Below, one piece after another: positions 29,301-40,172 of a stretch of DNA of 46,414 nt (positions are counted from its first letter, which is position 1; each line of letters starts with the position of its first letter). Origin of the DNA: Strigamia acuminata (Eukaryota; Arthropoda; Chilopoda; Geophilomorpha; Linotaeniidae); assembly GCA_949358305.1 (NCBI GenBank), contig CASHSZ010000044.1, forward strand, positions 1-46,414, given 5' to 3'. The notes beneath the pieces were generated by a model, which had not been told where the DNA came from, made no database searches, and worked only from the letters and a program-made list of their open reading frames with translations. The translations under genes were made by a program, and so were the position numbers.

Positions 29301-31174
29301 TTAGTGGAAATTGGATGTTCATCCGGTTTATGTGAGATGCGAGTGGATTTCGCAATTCTGCAATGGTTGCATGAAAGTTCTTTGTTCACTTCTGCCGGTT
29401 CCATTCCGTAGACTTGTTCGTTCCTGGCCAAAAGTTTCATTGCATTGGTATGAAGATGGCCCAATCTGCTGTGCCAAATGCCAGTCGCATCCTTTTTAAC
29501 CGATGGCGCTGCAACCGGCTTTGTTTTAACCGTTTTTGAATTCGGTTTCGGACTTGAATTCGGTTGGGAGGTCACAGGATTTGCCTTTAACGTGTCGGCA
29601 AAGGATGGGACTTGAGGTATCTGATTGGTAGGAACAGGTACAGGAAGTATTTTGGATTGGGCTGGATTGGTGAGGACAGGCGGAGGGATATTATTTGGCA
29701 AAGAAGGAAATTCAAGACGAAAATCCGTAAAAAGCTCAGGATTTTTCGATTTCTTCTTTGCCTCCGGATATTTGATGAAATCCTCTTCTGCCGTCACAAG
29801 GGTTCGAACAGGAGCAGGCGGCTGAGAGATGGGCGTATTCACCGTTGACACAACTGAAGGTGGTCGCAATCCATCGACATAATACAGTCCGCCTTTCTCT
29901 TTTGCTTTAAGCATCGGATGTTTGATGTCCGATTTATAAACATATACTGCTCCATCATAAATGTGGATGTGATGTTTGGTTTTGTCCATTTTAGAAACCG
30001 AAATTAAATTCGCCTCAAAGTTCGGCGCATATAACACATCACGGAGATTTACTACACATTCCACGCCGTCTATTATCGTCAAGATTTGCACTTTGCCTCT
30101 TCCGAGAACTTGAGAATGTCCTTGCCCTAACTCAATATTGAAAGGCACAACTTTGACGTAGTCTTGAAACCATGCTTGGACGTGGCACACATGATCAGTT
30201 GCCCCACAATCCACTATCCACTCATGCGACTGCATAAAGTGAATTGTGGGCAACTGAATGGATTGAGGAGCATTGACGAAAAAGTTTGTTTCTCGCCTTG
30301 CACTGGAATTCCTCCTTGGTCTAGAATCATCTCGATTTGAGTTCTTATTGCGTTTGCGGCTAGAACTTCTGGGTTTCCGTTGGAAAGAAGCTGATGATTG
30401 ATTTTTATCATCTCGGCGAGGTGGTAAAGGGCATTTATTCGCATAATGTCCAAATTCCTGGCAATTGAAGCACTGCACCGAAGATAAGGGTCGAGAGGGA
30501 CGCGAGCGATTTCTCCCACGTTGCTGTTTCTCACCAGCATAGGCACGTGATTGTTTCGAATTGTCCAAATCGCGTGAATCTGTCGCTTTGAGTCGCATAT
30601 GTTCTGAGAGTAATTGTTCAGCCACTTTCTTTGGTGTAAATTCACCGTTGGGCAAGTGATATGTTGTGAATGAAATTTGTGAATATTCACGAGGCAATAA
30701 GTCCAAGTATTGGTAAGCGTGGTGATCAGGCGAAGTTATCTCTCCGATATCCTTCATTTGGCGGACATGATAGTCAACGCGTCCTAGGAAGTCGGCCATA
30801 TCTTCACCCTGCTCTAGGCGCAAATTCAAAAATTCGCGGCGCATGGCTGCCTGTCGCGCACGAGATGATGGCGCATAAATGTTGGCTAAAATGTCCCATG
30901 CTTCCTTTGGGGTTTTGCAATCATCCAGCGCAGACTTTTTAGCCTCGCTCACGGAACAATATATCAATCCTAATGCCTTGGCTTTACGACGCTTGTATTT
31001 CTTCTTCTCTTTATCTCCAGCTGTTTTAAGGAATTCCTCCTCTTCTTCCTCGGTTACGTGCTCCCATAACTCCTCGCTTCGGAGAACCATGCGCATTGAG
31101 CGCTGCCAAAGTTCGTAGTTTCCTACGCTAAGGATGGGAAGACGTCCTGGATTTCCGTCTGTAGACTTCGACAT
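26333..31174 (-). CDS. Copia Gag-Pol polyprotein, second copy
   Basis: 1613 residues, full length, same domain order and catalytic residues as the element 2 protein, including the unusual VDCG protease motif. About 15 residues differ between the two: positions 288, 384, 491, 1076, 1093, 1147, 1162, 1164, 1178, 1532, 1534, 1536, 1538, 1546 and 1582. Most differences fall in two clusters, the start of reverse transcriptase (1076-1178) and the end of RNase H (1532-1582). No stop or frameshift. The YVDD box and the DD35E triad are unchanged. Confidence 0.96.
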   Translation of the reverse strand: MSKSTDGNPGRLPILSVGNYELWQRSMRMVLRSEELWEHVTEEEEEEFLKTAGDKEKKKYKRRKAKALGLIYCSVSEAKKSALDDCKTPKEAWDILANIYAPSSRARQAAMRREFLNLRLEQGEDMADFLGRVDYHVRQMKDIGEITSPDHHAYQYLDLLPREYSQISFTTYHLPNGEFTPKKVAEQLLSEHMRLKATDSRDLDNSKQSRAYAGEKQQRGRNRSRPSRPLSSVQCFNCQEFGHYANKCPLPPRRDDKNQSSASFQRKPRSSSRKRNKNSNRDDSRPRRNSSARRETNFFVNAPQSIQLPTIHFMQSHEWIVDCGATDHVCHVQAWFQDYVKVVPFNIELGQGHSQVLGRGKVQILTIIDGVECVVNLRDVLYAPNFEANLISVSKMDKTKHHIHIYDGAVYVYKSDIKHPMLKAKEKGGLYYVDGLRPPSVVSTVNTPISQPPAPVRTLVTAEEDFIKYPEAKKKSKNPELFTDFRLEFPSLPNNIPPPVLTNPAQSKILPVPVPTNQIPQVPSFADTLKANPVTSQPNSSPKPNSKTVKTKPVAAPSVKKDATGIWHSRLGHLHTNAMKLLARNEQVYGMEPAEVNKELSCNHCRIAKSTRISHKPDEHPISTKALDLLHMDVWGASRTTSYGGARYVLTIIDDATRYAWIFPMANKSQVLGLFKDYVTRIERVTNKRVKAIRTDRGGEFISNDFDRYLKETGIQAQRTNPHSPAMNGTAERINRTMADYTRAILDETGLPNELWAEFAVTFSYIKNRCPHSRLKHEVPYILWRRRALSLRHLRKLGSKCWVHHTAPGRDKLDPRAWEGYLVGYATTTRGYRIWNPKDNKVIESIHVQIDERQSYKRSNHYRGPQEPWMGPDMDQTHQSSQTYQQLRISQPQVRFDDGLEYTDWPKFPDSEDECDTDYDSDDSIPPGAQARTPPGSPIRIPTPVLSPIISPMTSRAPSPLITPGTTPTHTPPGTPPGSPPRFVNARRGSRGNAPQAHPAAQHGPPPTGAATAYKWRYVGGDSECRRWKREEHLRKVQEPGKLKTDVYYFPEPGLRLRSRGDVEEFCHMNNIPYDSELFYFGNMEYELEDLPQPLPRVHLCRRDPTSYAEAVRFPDATKWQEAINEELDTFAKRGVYEEVPKPENTKILGCKWLFKLKEDALGNPARYRARLVAQGFGQTLGVDYDEVFSPVVNFVLIRLFFCLLVVLKGWKDAHLDVKCAYLYGDLAHKVYMRIPAGATCSNPNHVWLLIKSLYGLHQSGRQWFEKLDQTLRELGFRKLPGCNCVYIYGFSAVMLIYVDDIVLFYATDGILTQLIALISTKFDIVNLGPISKLLGVEFIRTPKGIFIIQRTYIQKILKKFEIAVDKLIKVPVTPGTTLVKGSKEDLPEFPYRSLIGSLLFLASRTRPDILFSVIMLSQFNNCYNHTHIKALMQVVRYVGNTVDYAIELSNCSNGLLWGYTDASWATEVSTSLSFGGYIVYIGNVPIGWSCRKQTSVACSTMEAEFVALVDCVRELYWLDYVYSSVPMLNRSSPPLVFSDALSSIQFTSNDVENSKTKHIRVKFHWIREWYTAGVFELRKVSGSMNVADIFTKWLSSPQLRLLISRIFNFNLS

Positions 31175-32032
31175 AATGACGCGGAGTTACGAAGCAATCC
31201 GTAGCAAAACACACTGGATGGAGAATGGCACTAATTGGAGCACTTGACGTTCTCGTAGCACGATATTGCGTTGCGCAACACGAATACGGCGCACTGATCG
31301 AAGCACTGTCAAAGCGGATATCAATCGAATTGGGCGACCACTTCTGAAGTGGCCAAATAACCCTAGCCAGCCAACACACAGGGGTCCGTTCGCCTACCTG
31401 GAGGCGCGGGAGTACCTGTTGGCCACGGTAAGCACTGGCTAGGAATGAGTTAATGCGGTGGTTCCGACTGGAACCGAAGAGCAAAAACTATTCTAAAGGG
31501 CCCCCAAAACCTTAAATATACCTTAAAATTAACAAGCTTATTACGACTACTGAAAAGGAATATTTGATTAGCGTGATGAGACGTTGCGCCAATAATTGCA
31601 AAGCAAAAATGGCGTCGTTGCGCATTAAAAATGCGAAAATCGTCGAAATTCGTCGTTTTTCTTGCCGAAAATTCGAAAATCGTCGTTTCTTCGACTGTAC
31701 AGTGTGTACGAGGTCGGGATATTCCTCAACACGTCGTTCACACTGCGTCCAGTGGGTTTTCCCGCGTTGAATCGCTGGAAATCGGCGAAAATCTGCAAAA
31801 TGCACAAAATTCGCTTCGAAAAACGCGAAACTCGCGGAGATTCGAGCGAAATCAAATGGAAAATTGTAGAACCGGTAGCATAAAATGCGTGAGAACGTCG
31901 GCGCGTCGTCGCGAACGTTCTGGAGACGAAAATCGTCGAGGAAATCTGCAAATAAAGAATTTATCGCAAATTCGCGAATTTCGCGAAAATGGCGATAAAG
32001 GTTAGTGGTTTGTTGCGCTGCTGGACAGCCAA
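31175..32032 (-). other. Leader of copia element 3
   Basis: Counterpart of 18780-19637, with the same 174-codon open frame (32036-31512) and a handful of substitutions. Non-coding by the reasoning given for element 2. Confidence 0.55.
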
Positions 32033-32048
32033 CCATCCTCTGCTACCA
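32033..32048 (-). other. Primer binding site of copia element 3
   Basis: TGGTAGCAGAGGATGG on the minus strand, two bases from the LTR end; matches the 3' end of initiator tRNA-Met. Confidence 0.92.
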
Positions 32049-32050
32049 CT

Positions 32051-32532
32051 TGTAGCAGAGGAGGAGGCGCAAAGTGGTCAAACTGACCATGTGGAAGCGG
32101 TAAACGCCGTGAAAATATCACGCGCGCGGCCGAAATAGCGAGCGCAAACTATCGCCGATAATAACGCGACGATGACGAGGCGCCGCACGTTTAAACGTGC
32201 TTATATGCGGCCAAATACAACAAAAGAATGTAAAAATAAACAATATTTAATTATAAATAAAAACACTTACAAATTGGAGTCCATTTGGACGAGAATGATA
32301 AGCAGAAACCTGCAGACACGCAGGCGGACATCTTGGATGTGTGTAAAACATAGACTGACACCATCTGGTGTTGGAAAAGTTAAACTGATACAAAAATGAT
32401 ACAGGCAGCATTATGCCTCATGTTAAACAATAAGTAAAGTCTAAATAAATACTATAAAGGCTGCATGATGCAGAAACACAATATAAATACATGAAATGAA
32501 TACGGAGGACTATTTGGTATCGGAAACCAACA
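32051..32532 (-). repeat. 5' LTR of copia element 3
   Basis: 482 bp, followed by GAAGA at 32533-32537. Together with the PBS it forms the same LTR-end/PBS hairpin as element 2. Confidence 0.95.
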
Positions 32533-33468
32533 GAAGAAGGGCAAAATTCGCATTCGACTCGAAAACGAGTCGAATACGATTTCGCGTTGAAGAAAAGCAA
32601 AATTCGCATTCGACTCGAAAACGAGTCGAATACGATTTCGCGTTGAAGAAGGGCAAAATTCGCATTCGACTCGAAAACGAGTCGAATACGATTTCGCGTT
32701 GAAGAAGGGCAAAATTCGCATTCGACTCGAAAACGAGTCGAATACGATTTCGCGTTGAAGAAGGGCAAAATTCGCATTCGACTCGAAAACGAGTCGAATA
32801 CGATTTCGCGTTGAAGAAGGGCAAAATTCGTACTCGACTCGAAAACGAGTCGAATACGATTTCGCGTTGAAGAAGGGCAAAATTCGCATTCGACTCGAAA
32901 ACGAGTCGAATACGATTTCGCGTTAAAGAAGGGCAAAATTCGCATTCGACTCGAAAACGAGTCGAATACGATTTCGCGTTGAAGAAGGGCAAAATTCGTA
33001 CTCGACTCGAAAACGAGTCGAATACGATTTCGCGTTGAAGAAGGGCAAAATTCGCATTCGACTCGAAAACGAGTCGAATACGATTTTGCGTTGAAGAAGG
33101 GCAAAATTCGTACTCGACTCGAAAACGAGTCGAATACGATTTCGCGTTGAAGAAGGGCAAAATTCGCATTCGACTCGAAAACGAGTCGAATACGATTTCG
33201 CGTTGAAGAAGGGCAAAATTCGTACTCGACTCGAAAACGAGTCGAATACGATTTCGCGTTGAAGAAGGGCAAAATTCGTACTCGACTCGAAAACGAGTCG
33301 AATACGATTTCGCGTTGAAGAAGGGCAAAATTCGCATTCGACTCGAAAGCGAGTCGAATACGATTTCGCGTTGAAGAAGGGCAAAATTCGTACTCGACTA
33401 GAAAGCGAGTCGAATACGATTTCGCGTTGAAAAAGGGAAAAACTCGTACGCGATTCAGTGAAACTAAA
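32533..33468 (-). repeat. Palindromic satellite, segment 3 (56-bp units)
   Basis: About sixteen 56-bp units in minus orientation. The last units diverge (GAAAAAGGGAAAAACTCGTACG) and end in the edge sequence CGATTCAGTGAAACTAAA, which is also the right edge of the array at 40145-40168. In this orientation the minus strand is open in all three frames over several hundred bases; this is a property of the repeat, not evidence of a gene. Confidence 0.93.
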
Positions 33469-33472
33469 TTTA

Positions 33473-34137
33473 AGCTAAGTTCACATGTGCGCGTCTAAAC
33501 GCGCGCGTCAAGGCCGACGCGTATGGCTGAGGACGCACTTAGGATTCGCGAGGCTGTGCAGCGCATGTCACAAGCTCGCGTCAACCAATTTTTTGGTTCC
33601 CATGCAGCACAAAAACAAAAATTGTTAAGTTGCTTAAGAATTGATTTTTTTGGTATTTTATTGTTGATTATTAATTTAAAGAATATTTAATTGTTCTTTA
33701 AAATGGGAAAAGTAGAAAATTTGGTGGGTTTTTGTGTTTGCTTGCTCGACGGGAAATTGCAATCTCCCCGGCCGCAGCAGGCGAGCATTGAGCGGCATGT
33801 AATTTCCACGCGCACCGTCGAAACGATTGTATTTGTTTATGAACTCTTTTTTTCTTGTATTGTTTTTCGTGTATTGTTTTGACGTGAAAACAATTCATTT
33901 CAATAGAATGTGACTGTTTTCAATGTAAAAATCAATGATTTCACTGGAAAACAAAGGTGGCAACGAGTGGTCGCGCGCGTCAAAGTTGAATATTTTCAAC
34001 TTTCGGCGTTCGCGCGATTTCGGGGAATTCGTCCACTTGCGGCGCGGCGACGCGCGCGGCGACGTATGGTCAACGTTTTGCATTCACATGTCGAACGCGC
34101 GAAACGCGCGCGTCAACGCGCACACGTGAACTTAGCT
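33473..34137 (+). mobile_element. TIR element (MITE-like), copy 1, 665 bp
   Basis: Terminal inverted repeats: the left end AGCTAAGTTCACATGTGCGC matches the reverse complement of the right end AGCTAAGTTCACGTGTGCGC, continuing into CGCG-rich sequence. Flanked by TTTA at 33469-33472 and 34138-34141 (apparent 4-bp target duplication). No transposase-like frame is visible, so it is probably non-autonomous; the superfamily is not assigned. Confidence 0.7.
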
Positions 34138-34417
34138 TTTACACGCGTGTGTCACGCGATAGAAGACGCGTCGTCTACAAAACACACGTAAATAAATAAA
34201 TATTTTTGGTGGTTAACCCGTGTGTCTTTCCATGAAAAAAAAGAGAAGAGTTTTCTCGTCGTAAGATTTCTCTCAAAAATCTCTAAAACACGATAGAAAG
34301 CAGTCCAACAATCGAATTTGGCGCCATCGTACGAAGCGATTTGATTGGCCAACAATGAGCAGAGTCGTGATTGGTCTTGTCTATGCCTCCTGGATGCAGA
34401 ACTAACCACCCGACATC

Positions 34418-34465
34418 ATGGACGCCTTAGTACCACAATTGATAGAAGATTTTAATGTAATTGGG
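34418..34465 (+). pseudogene. Duplicated promoter and first exon of the gene at 41680
   Basis: The block 33473-34659 is a near-identical copy of 40755-41921 and includes the whole first coding exon (MDALVPQLIEDFNVIG) with its upstream CCAAT-type boxes and its donor GGG|gtaatt. Downstream of 34659 the sequence is unrelated to the true gene, so exons 2-5 are absent. A good acceptor (TTTTTTTCACAG) at 34858 could join it to a short frame (ERQGAMKRDRARVGKINWF, stop 41 codons in). That would give a 55-residue-class chimeric product if transcribed. Most simply it is a dead exon carried by a segmental duplication. Confidence 0.6.
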
Positions 34466-34659
34466 GTAATTTTTATCACGAATTTTTGTCAAACGTACAG
34501 TCCCAAGTGAGTGAGTGAGCGAATGAGTGAATGAGTGAGCGAGTGAGCGAGGTGATGCGTGTGACTAACGTCCATTGGACGTTTCGTCCGTCGTTAACAG
34601 AGATCGAAACTGAGTTTACGTCCCATTCGTTTTCCTTTGTTCAGGTTTTATTCATTTAT

Positions 34660-35018
34660 CCTTTCCGCGGATTGGCTTCCGCGAAATCCGCATTTCGGGG
34701 GCGACTATTCTGGGGATTCCGGGTGGACCAAACTCTTCCGGAAAACGTCCGGGGTGGTGTTGGGAGTGTCAATAGACTGTTTTGTGTCAAGGTTGTCAAT
34801 TTTCATGTGAGTATTGGAAGGTTCATTTCTGCACATTCTCATGTATTTTTTTTCACAGGAGCGACAAGGAGCGATGAAGCGGGATCGAGCGAGAGTGGGT
34901 AAAATAAACTGGTTTACGTCTCCAATGCGCGTTCAAGATGGAATACGAACTCGGAATCGACTCCAACACGCCTTCGCGTGACATACGGACGCATTCACGA
35001 CCCAGATCAAAAAATGAT
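34660..35018. other. Unique sequence between exon duplicate and satellite
   Basis: Contains CCGCGGATTGGCTTCCGCG-type sequence, a candidate splice acceptor at 34856-34858 and, from 34938, words that grade into satellite. No supported gene. Confidence 0.35.
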
Positions 35019-38000
35019 CTCGTATTCGACTCGCTTTCTAGTCGAGTACGAGTTTTGCCCTTCTTCAACGCGAAATCGTATTCGACTCGTTTTCTAGTCG
35101 AATGCGAGTTTTGCCCTTCTTCAACGCGAAATCGTATTCGACTCGTTTTCGAGTCGAATGCGAATTTTGCCCTTCTTCAACGCAAAATCGTATTCGACTC
35201 GTTTTCGAGTCGAGTACGAGTTTTGCCCTTCTCCAACGCGAAATCGTATTCGACTCGTTTTCGAGTCGAGTACGAGTTTTGCCTTTCTTCAACGCGAAAT
35301 CGTATTCGACTCGCTTTCGAGTCGAGTACGAGTTTTGCCCTTTCTACAACGCGAAATCGTATTCGACTCGTTTTCTAGTCGAATGCGAGTTTTGCCCTTC
35401 TTCAACGCGAAATCGTATTCGACTCGTTTTCGAGTCGAATGCGAATTTTGCCCTTCTTCAACGCGAAATCGTATTCGACTCGTTTTCGAGTCGAGTACGA
35501 GTTTTGCCCTTCTCCAACGCGAAATCGTATTCGACTCGTTTTCGAGTCGAGTACGAGTTTTGCCCTTCTTCAACGCGAAATCGTATTCGACTCGTTTTCG
35601 AGTCGAATGCGAATTCGTATTCGACTCGTTTTCGAGTCGAATGCGAATTTTGCCCTTCTTCAACGCGAAATCGTATTCGACTCGTTTTCGAGTCGAATAC
35701 GAGATAGTCGATGACCCGTTCCCGGACTTTGACTCGTACGACTCGTATTCGAGATGTATTCGAGATGTATTCGAATCGTATTCGAGTCGTATTCGAGATG
35801 GTCGATGATTTCCACTCGCTCGTATACGCGTTGTATACGAGCTCGTATTTTGATCGTAATCGTAAACGAATCGTTTACAAGTCGTATACGAGTTGTATAC
35901 GACGTGTATACACCTCGTATACGAACGAAGTTTGTGAAAACACAATTTCCAAATAAGACGTATGTGACTACTATGTGTTTTCATGTCGTAGTAAGTATCC
36001 GGTGGATTTTCCAAACTTCGTTCGTATACGAGGTGTATACACGTCGTATACAACTCGTATACGACTTGTAAACGACTCGTTTACGATTACGATCAAAATA
36101 CGAGCTCGTATACAACGCGTATACGAGCGAGTGGAAATCATCGACCATCTCGAATACGACTCGAATTCGATTCGTATTCGATTCGAATACGATTCGAATT
36201 CGATTCGAATACGAATACGATCAAAATACGAACTCGTAACAACTCGAATACGAATCAAAGTCCGGGAAACAAAAATCATCGACCATCTCGTATACGATTC
36301 GAAAGCGAATCGAATACGATTTCGCGTTGAAGAAGGGCAAAATTCGTACTCGACTCGAAAACGAGATGTATTCGAGATGTATTCGAATCGTATTCGAGTC
36401 GCATTCGAGATGGTCGATGATTTCCACTCGCTCGTATACGCGTTGTATACGAGCTCGTATTTTGATCGTAATCGTAAACGAATCGTTTACAAGTCGTATA
36501 CAAGTTGTATACGACGTGTATACACCTCGTATACGAACGAAGTTTGTGAAAACACAATTTCCAAATAAGACGTATGTGACTACTATGTGTTTTCATGTCG
36601 TAGTAAGTATCCGGTGGATTTTCCAAACTTCGTTCGTATACGAGGTGTATACACGTCGTATACAACTCGTATACGACTTGTAAACGACTCGTTTACGATT
36701 ACGATCAAAATACGAGCTCGTATACAACGCGTATACGAGCGAGTGGAAATCATCGACCATCTCGAATACGACTCGAATTCGATTCGTATTCGATTCGAAT
36801 ACGATTCGAATTCGATTCGAATACGAATACGATCAAAATACGAACTCGTAACAACTCGAATACGAATCAAAGTCCGGGAAACAAAAATCATCGACCATCT
36901 CGTATACGATTCGAAAGCGAATCGAATACGATTTCGCGTTGAAGAAGGGCAAAATTCGTACTCGACTCGAAAACGAGATGTATTCGAGATGTATTCGAAT
37001 CGTATTCGAGTCGCATTCGAGATGGTCGATGATTTCCACTCGCTCGTATACGCGTTGTATACGAGCTCGTATTTTGATCGTAATCGTAAACGAATCGTTT
37101 ACAAGTCGTATACAAGTTGTATACGACGTGTATACACCTCGTATACGAACGAAGTTTGTGAAAACACAATTTCCAAATAAGACGTATGTGACTACTATGT
37201 GTTTTCATGTCGTAGTAAGTATCCGGTGGATTTTCCAAACTTCGTTCGTATACGAGGTGTATACACGTCGTATACAACTCGTATACGACTTGTAAACGAC
37301 TCGTTTACGATTACGATCAAAATACGAGCTCGTATACAACGCGTATACGAGCGAGTGGAAATCATCGACCATCTCGAATACGACTCGAATTCGATTCGTA
37401 TTCGATTCGAATACGATTCGAATTCGATTCGAATACGAATACGATCAAAATACGAACTCGTAACAACTCGAATACGAATCAAAGTCCGGGAAACAAAAAT
37501 CATCGACCATCTCGTATACGATTCGAAAGCGAATCGAATACGATTTCGCGTTGAAGAAGGGCAAAATTCGTACTCGACTCGAAAACGAGATGTATTCGAG
37601 ATGTATTCGAATCGTATTCGAGTCGCATTCGAGATGGTCGATGATTTCCACTCGCTCGTATACGCGTTGTATACGAGCTCGTATTTTGATCGTAATCGTA
37701 AACGAATCGTTTACAAGTCGTATACAAGTTGTATACGACGTGTATACACCTCGTATACGAACGAAGTTTGTGAAAACACAATTTCCAAATAAGACGTATG
37801 TGACTACTATGTGTTTTCATGTCGTAGTAAGTATCCGGTGGATTTTCCAAACTTCGTTCGTATACGAGGTGTATACACGTCGTATACAACTCGTATACGA
37901 CTTGTAAACGACTCGTTTACGATTACGATCAAAATACGAGCTCGTATACAACGCGTATACGAGCGAGTGGAAATCATCGACCATCTCGAATACGACTCGA

Positions 38001-40168
38001 ATTCGATTCGTATTCGATTCGAATACGATTCGAATTCGATTCGAATACGAATACGATCAAAATACGAACTCGTAACAACTCGAATACGAATCAAAGTCCG
38101 GGAAACAAAAATCATCGACCATCTCGTATACGATTCGAAAGCGAATCGAATACGATTTCGCGTTGAAGAAGGGCAAAATTCGTACTCGACTCGAAAACGA
38201 GATGTATTCGAGATGTATTCGAATCGTATTCGAGTCGCATTCGAGATGGTCGATGATTTCCACTCGCTCGTATACGCGTTGTATACGAGCTCGTATTTTG
38301 ATCGTAATCGTAAACGAATCGTTTACAAGTCGTATACAAGTTGTATACGACGTGTATACACCTCGTATACGAACGAAGTTTGTGAAAACACAATTTCCAA
38401 ATAAGACGTATGTGACTACTATGTGTTTTCATGTCGTAGTAAGTATCCGGTGGATTTTCCAAACTTCGTTCGTATACGAGGTGTATACACGTCGTATACA
38501 ACTCGTATACGACTTGTAAACGACTCGTTTACGATTACGATCAAAATACGAGCTCGTATACAACGCGTATACGAGCGAGTGGAAATCATCGACCATCTCG
38601 AATACGACTCGAATTCGATTCGTATTCGATTCGAATACGATTCGAATTCGATTCGAATACGAATACGATCAAAATACGAACTCGTAACAACTCGAATACG
38701 AATCAAAGTCCGGGAAACAAAAATCATCGACCATCTCGTATACGATTCGAAAGCGAATCGAATACGATTTCGCGTTGAAGAAGGGCAAAATTCGTACTCG
38801 ACTCGAAAACGAGATGTATTCGAGATGTATTCGAATCGTATTCGAGTCGCATTCGAGATGGTCGATGATTTCCACTCGCTCGTATACGCGTTGTATACGA
38901 GCTCGTATTTTGATCGTAATCGTAAACGAATCGTTTACAAGTCGTATACAAGTTGTATACGACGTGTATACACCTCGTATACGAACGAAGTTTGGGAAAA
39001 CACAATTTCCAAATAAGACGTATGTGACTACTATGTGTTTTCATGTCGTAGTAAGTATCCGGTGGATTTTCCAAACTTCGTTCGTATACGAGGTGTATAC
39101 ACGTCGTATACAACTCGTATACGACTTGTAAACGATTCGTTTACGATTACGATCAAAATACGAGCTCGTATACAACGCGTATACGAGCGAGTGGAAATCA
39201 TCGACCATCTCGAATACGACTCGAATACGATTCGAATACATCTCGAATACATCTCGAATACGAGTCGTACGAGTCAAAGTCCGGGAACGGGTCATCGACT
39301 ATCTCGTATTCGACTCGAAAGCGAGTCGAATACGATTTCGCGTTGAAGAAGGGCAAAACTCGTACTCGACTCGAAAGCGAGTCGAATACGATTTCGCGTT
39401 GAAGAAGGGCAAAACTCGTACTCGACTCGAAAACGAGTCGAATACGATTTCGCGTTGAAGAAGGGCAAAACTCGTACTCGACTCGAAAACGAGTCGAATA
39501 CGATTTCGCGTTGAAGAAGGGCAAAACTCGTACTCGACTCGAAAGCGAGTCGAATACGATTTCGCGTTGAAGAAGGGCAAAACTCGTACTCGACTCGAAA
39601 ACGAGTCGAATACGATTTCGCGTTGAAGAAGGGCAAAACTCGTACTCGACTCGAAAGCGAGTCGAATACGATTTCGCGTTGAAGAAGGGCAAAACTCGTA
39701 CTCGACTCGAAAACGAGTCGAATACGATTTCGCGTTGAAGAAGGGCAAAACTCGTACTCGACTCGAAAACGAGTCGAATACGATTTCGCGTTGAAGAAGG
39801 GCAAAACTCGTACTCGACTCGAAAACGAGTCGAATACGATTTCGCGTTGAAGAAGGGCAAAACTCGTACTCGACTCGAAAGCGAGTCGAATACGATTTCG
39901 CGTTGAAGAAGGGCAAAACTCGTACTCGACTCGAAAGCGAGTCGAATACGATTTCGCGTTGAAGAAGGGCAAAACTCGTACTCGACTCGAAAACGAGTCG
40001 AATACGATTTCGCGTTGAAGAAGGGCAAAACTCGTACTCGACTCGAAAGCGAGTCGAATACGATTTCGCGTTGAAAAAGGGAAAAACTCGTACTCGACTA
40101 GAAAGCGAGTCGAATACGATTCCGCGTTGAAAAAGAGAAAAACTCGTACGCGATTCAGTGAAACTAAA
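35019..40168. repeat. Palindromic satellite, segment 4, with 612-bp higher-order repeat
   Basis: Three parts. 35019-35700: 56-bp units in plus orientation, one of them truncated. 35700-39310: a higher-order array whose anchor (TATGTGACTAC) recurs at 35961, 36573, 37185, 37797, 38409 and 39021, exactly 612 bp each, with almost no differences. 39310-40168: about fifteen 56-bp units in minus orientation. Each 612-bp unit contains an inverted repeat (for example arms ~35779-35933 and ~36013-36167) around a 79-bp core. The core itself has a TGAAAACACA/TGTGTTTTCA inverted pair. All long frames here are repeat by-products. Confidence 0.93.
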
Positions 40169-40172
40169 TTTA

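Larger units (their letters stand above)
25650..32532 (-). mobile_element. Ty1/copia LTR retrotransposon 3, complete, 6883 bp, inverted
   Basis: 482-bp LTRs at 25650-26131 and 32051-32532. Target duplication GAAGA at 25645-25649 and 32533-32537. Same length and organisation as element 2 but on the minus strand. The LTRs differ at one site by eye (TATAAAAGC versus TATAAAGGC), making it the younger insertion. Deleting it with one GAAGA restores the consensus 56-bp unit exactly. Confidence 0.97.

Noticed and set aside
25163-32532. Copia element 3 as an assembly duplicate of element 2
   Set aside because: Different target duplications, different private substitutions and LTR differences show independent insertions.
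32418-33384. Several 150-284-codon open frames in the 56-bp satellite (also 35102-36053 and 39198-40267)
   Set aside because: They follow the repeat exactly, exist in three frames at once and shift frame every unit; this is a property of the satellite.
33469-33476. piggyBac-type TTAA insertion at the TIR element
   Set aside because: The left end contains TTAA but the right end reads GCTTTTA, so TTAA is not duplicated; TTTA is.
35975-39131. Identical 197-, 129-, 118- and 102-codon frames every 612 bp
   Set aside because: By-products of a 612-bp (divisible by 3) repeat unit; Arg/Ser/Tyr-rich composition reflects TACG and TCGA words.
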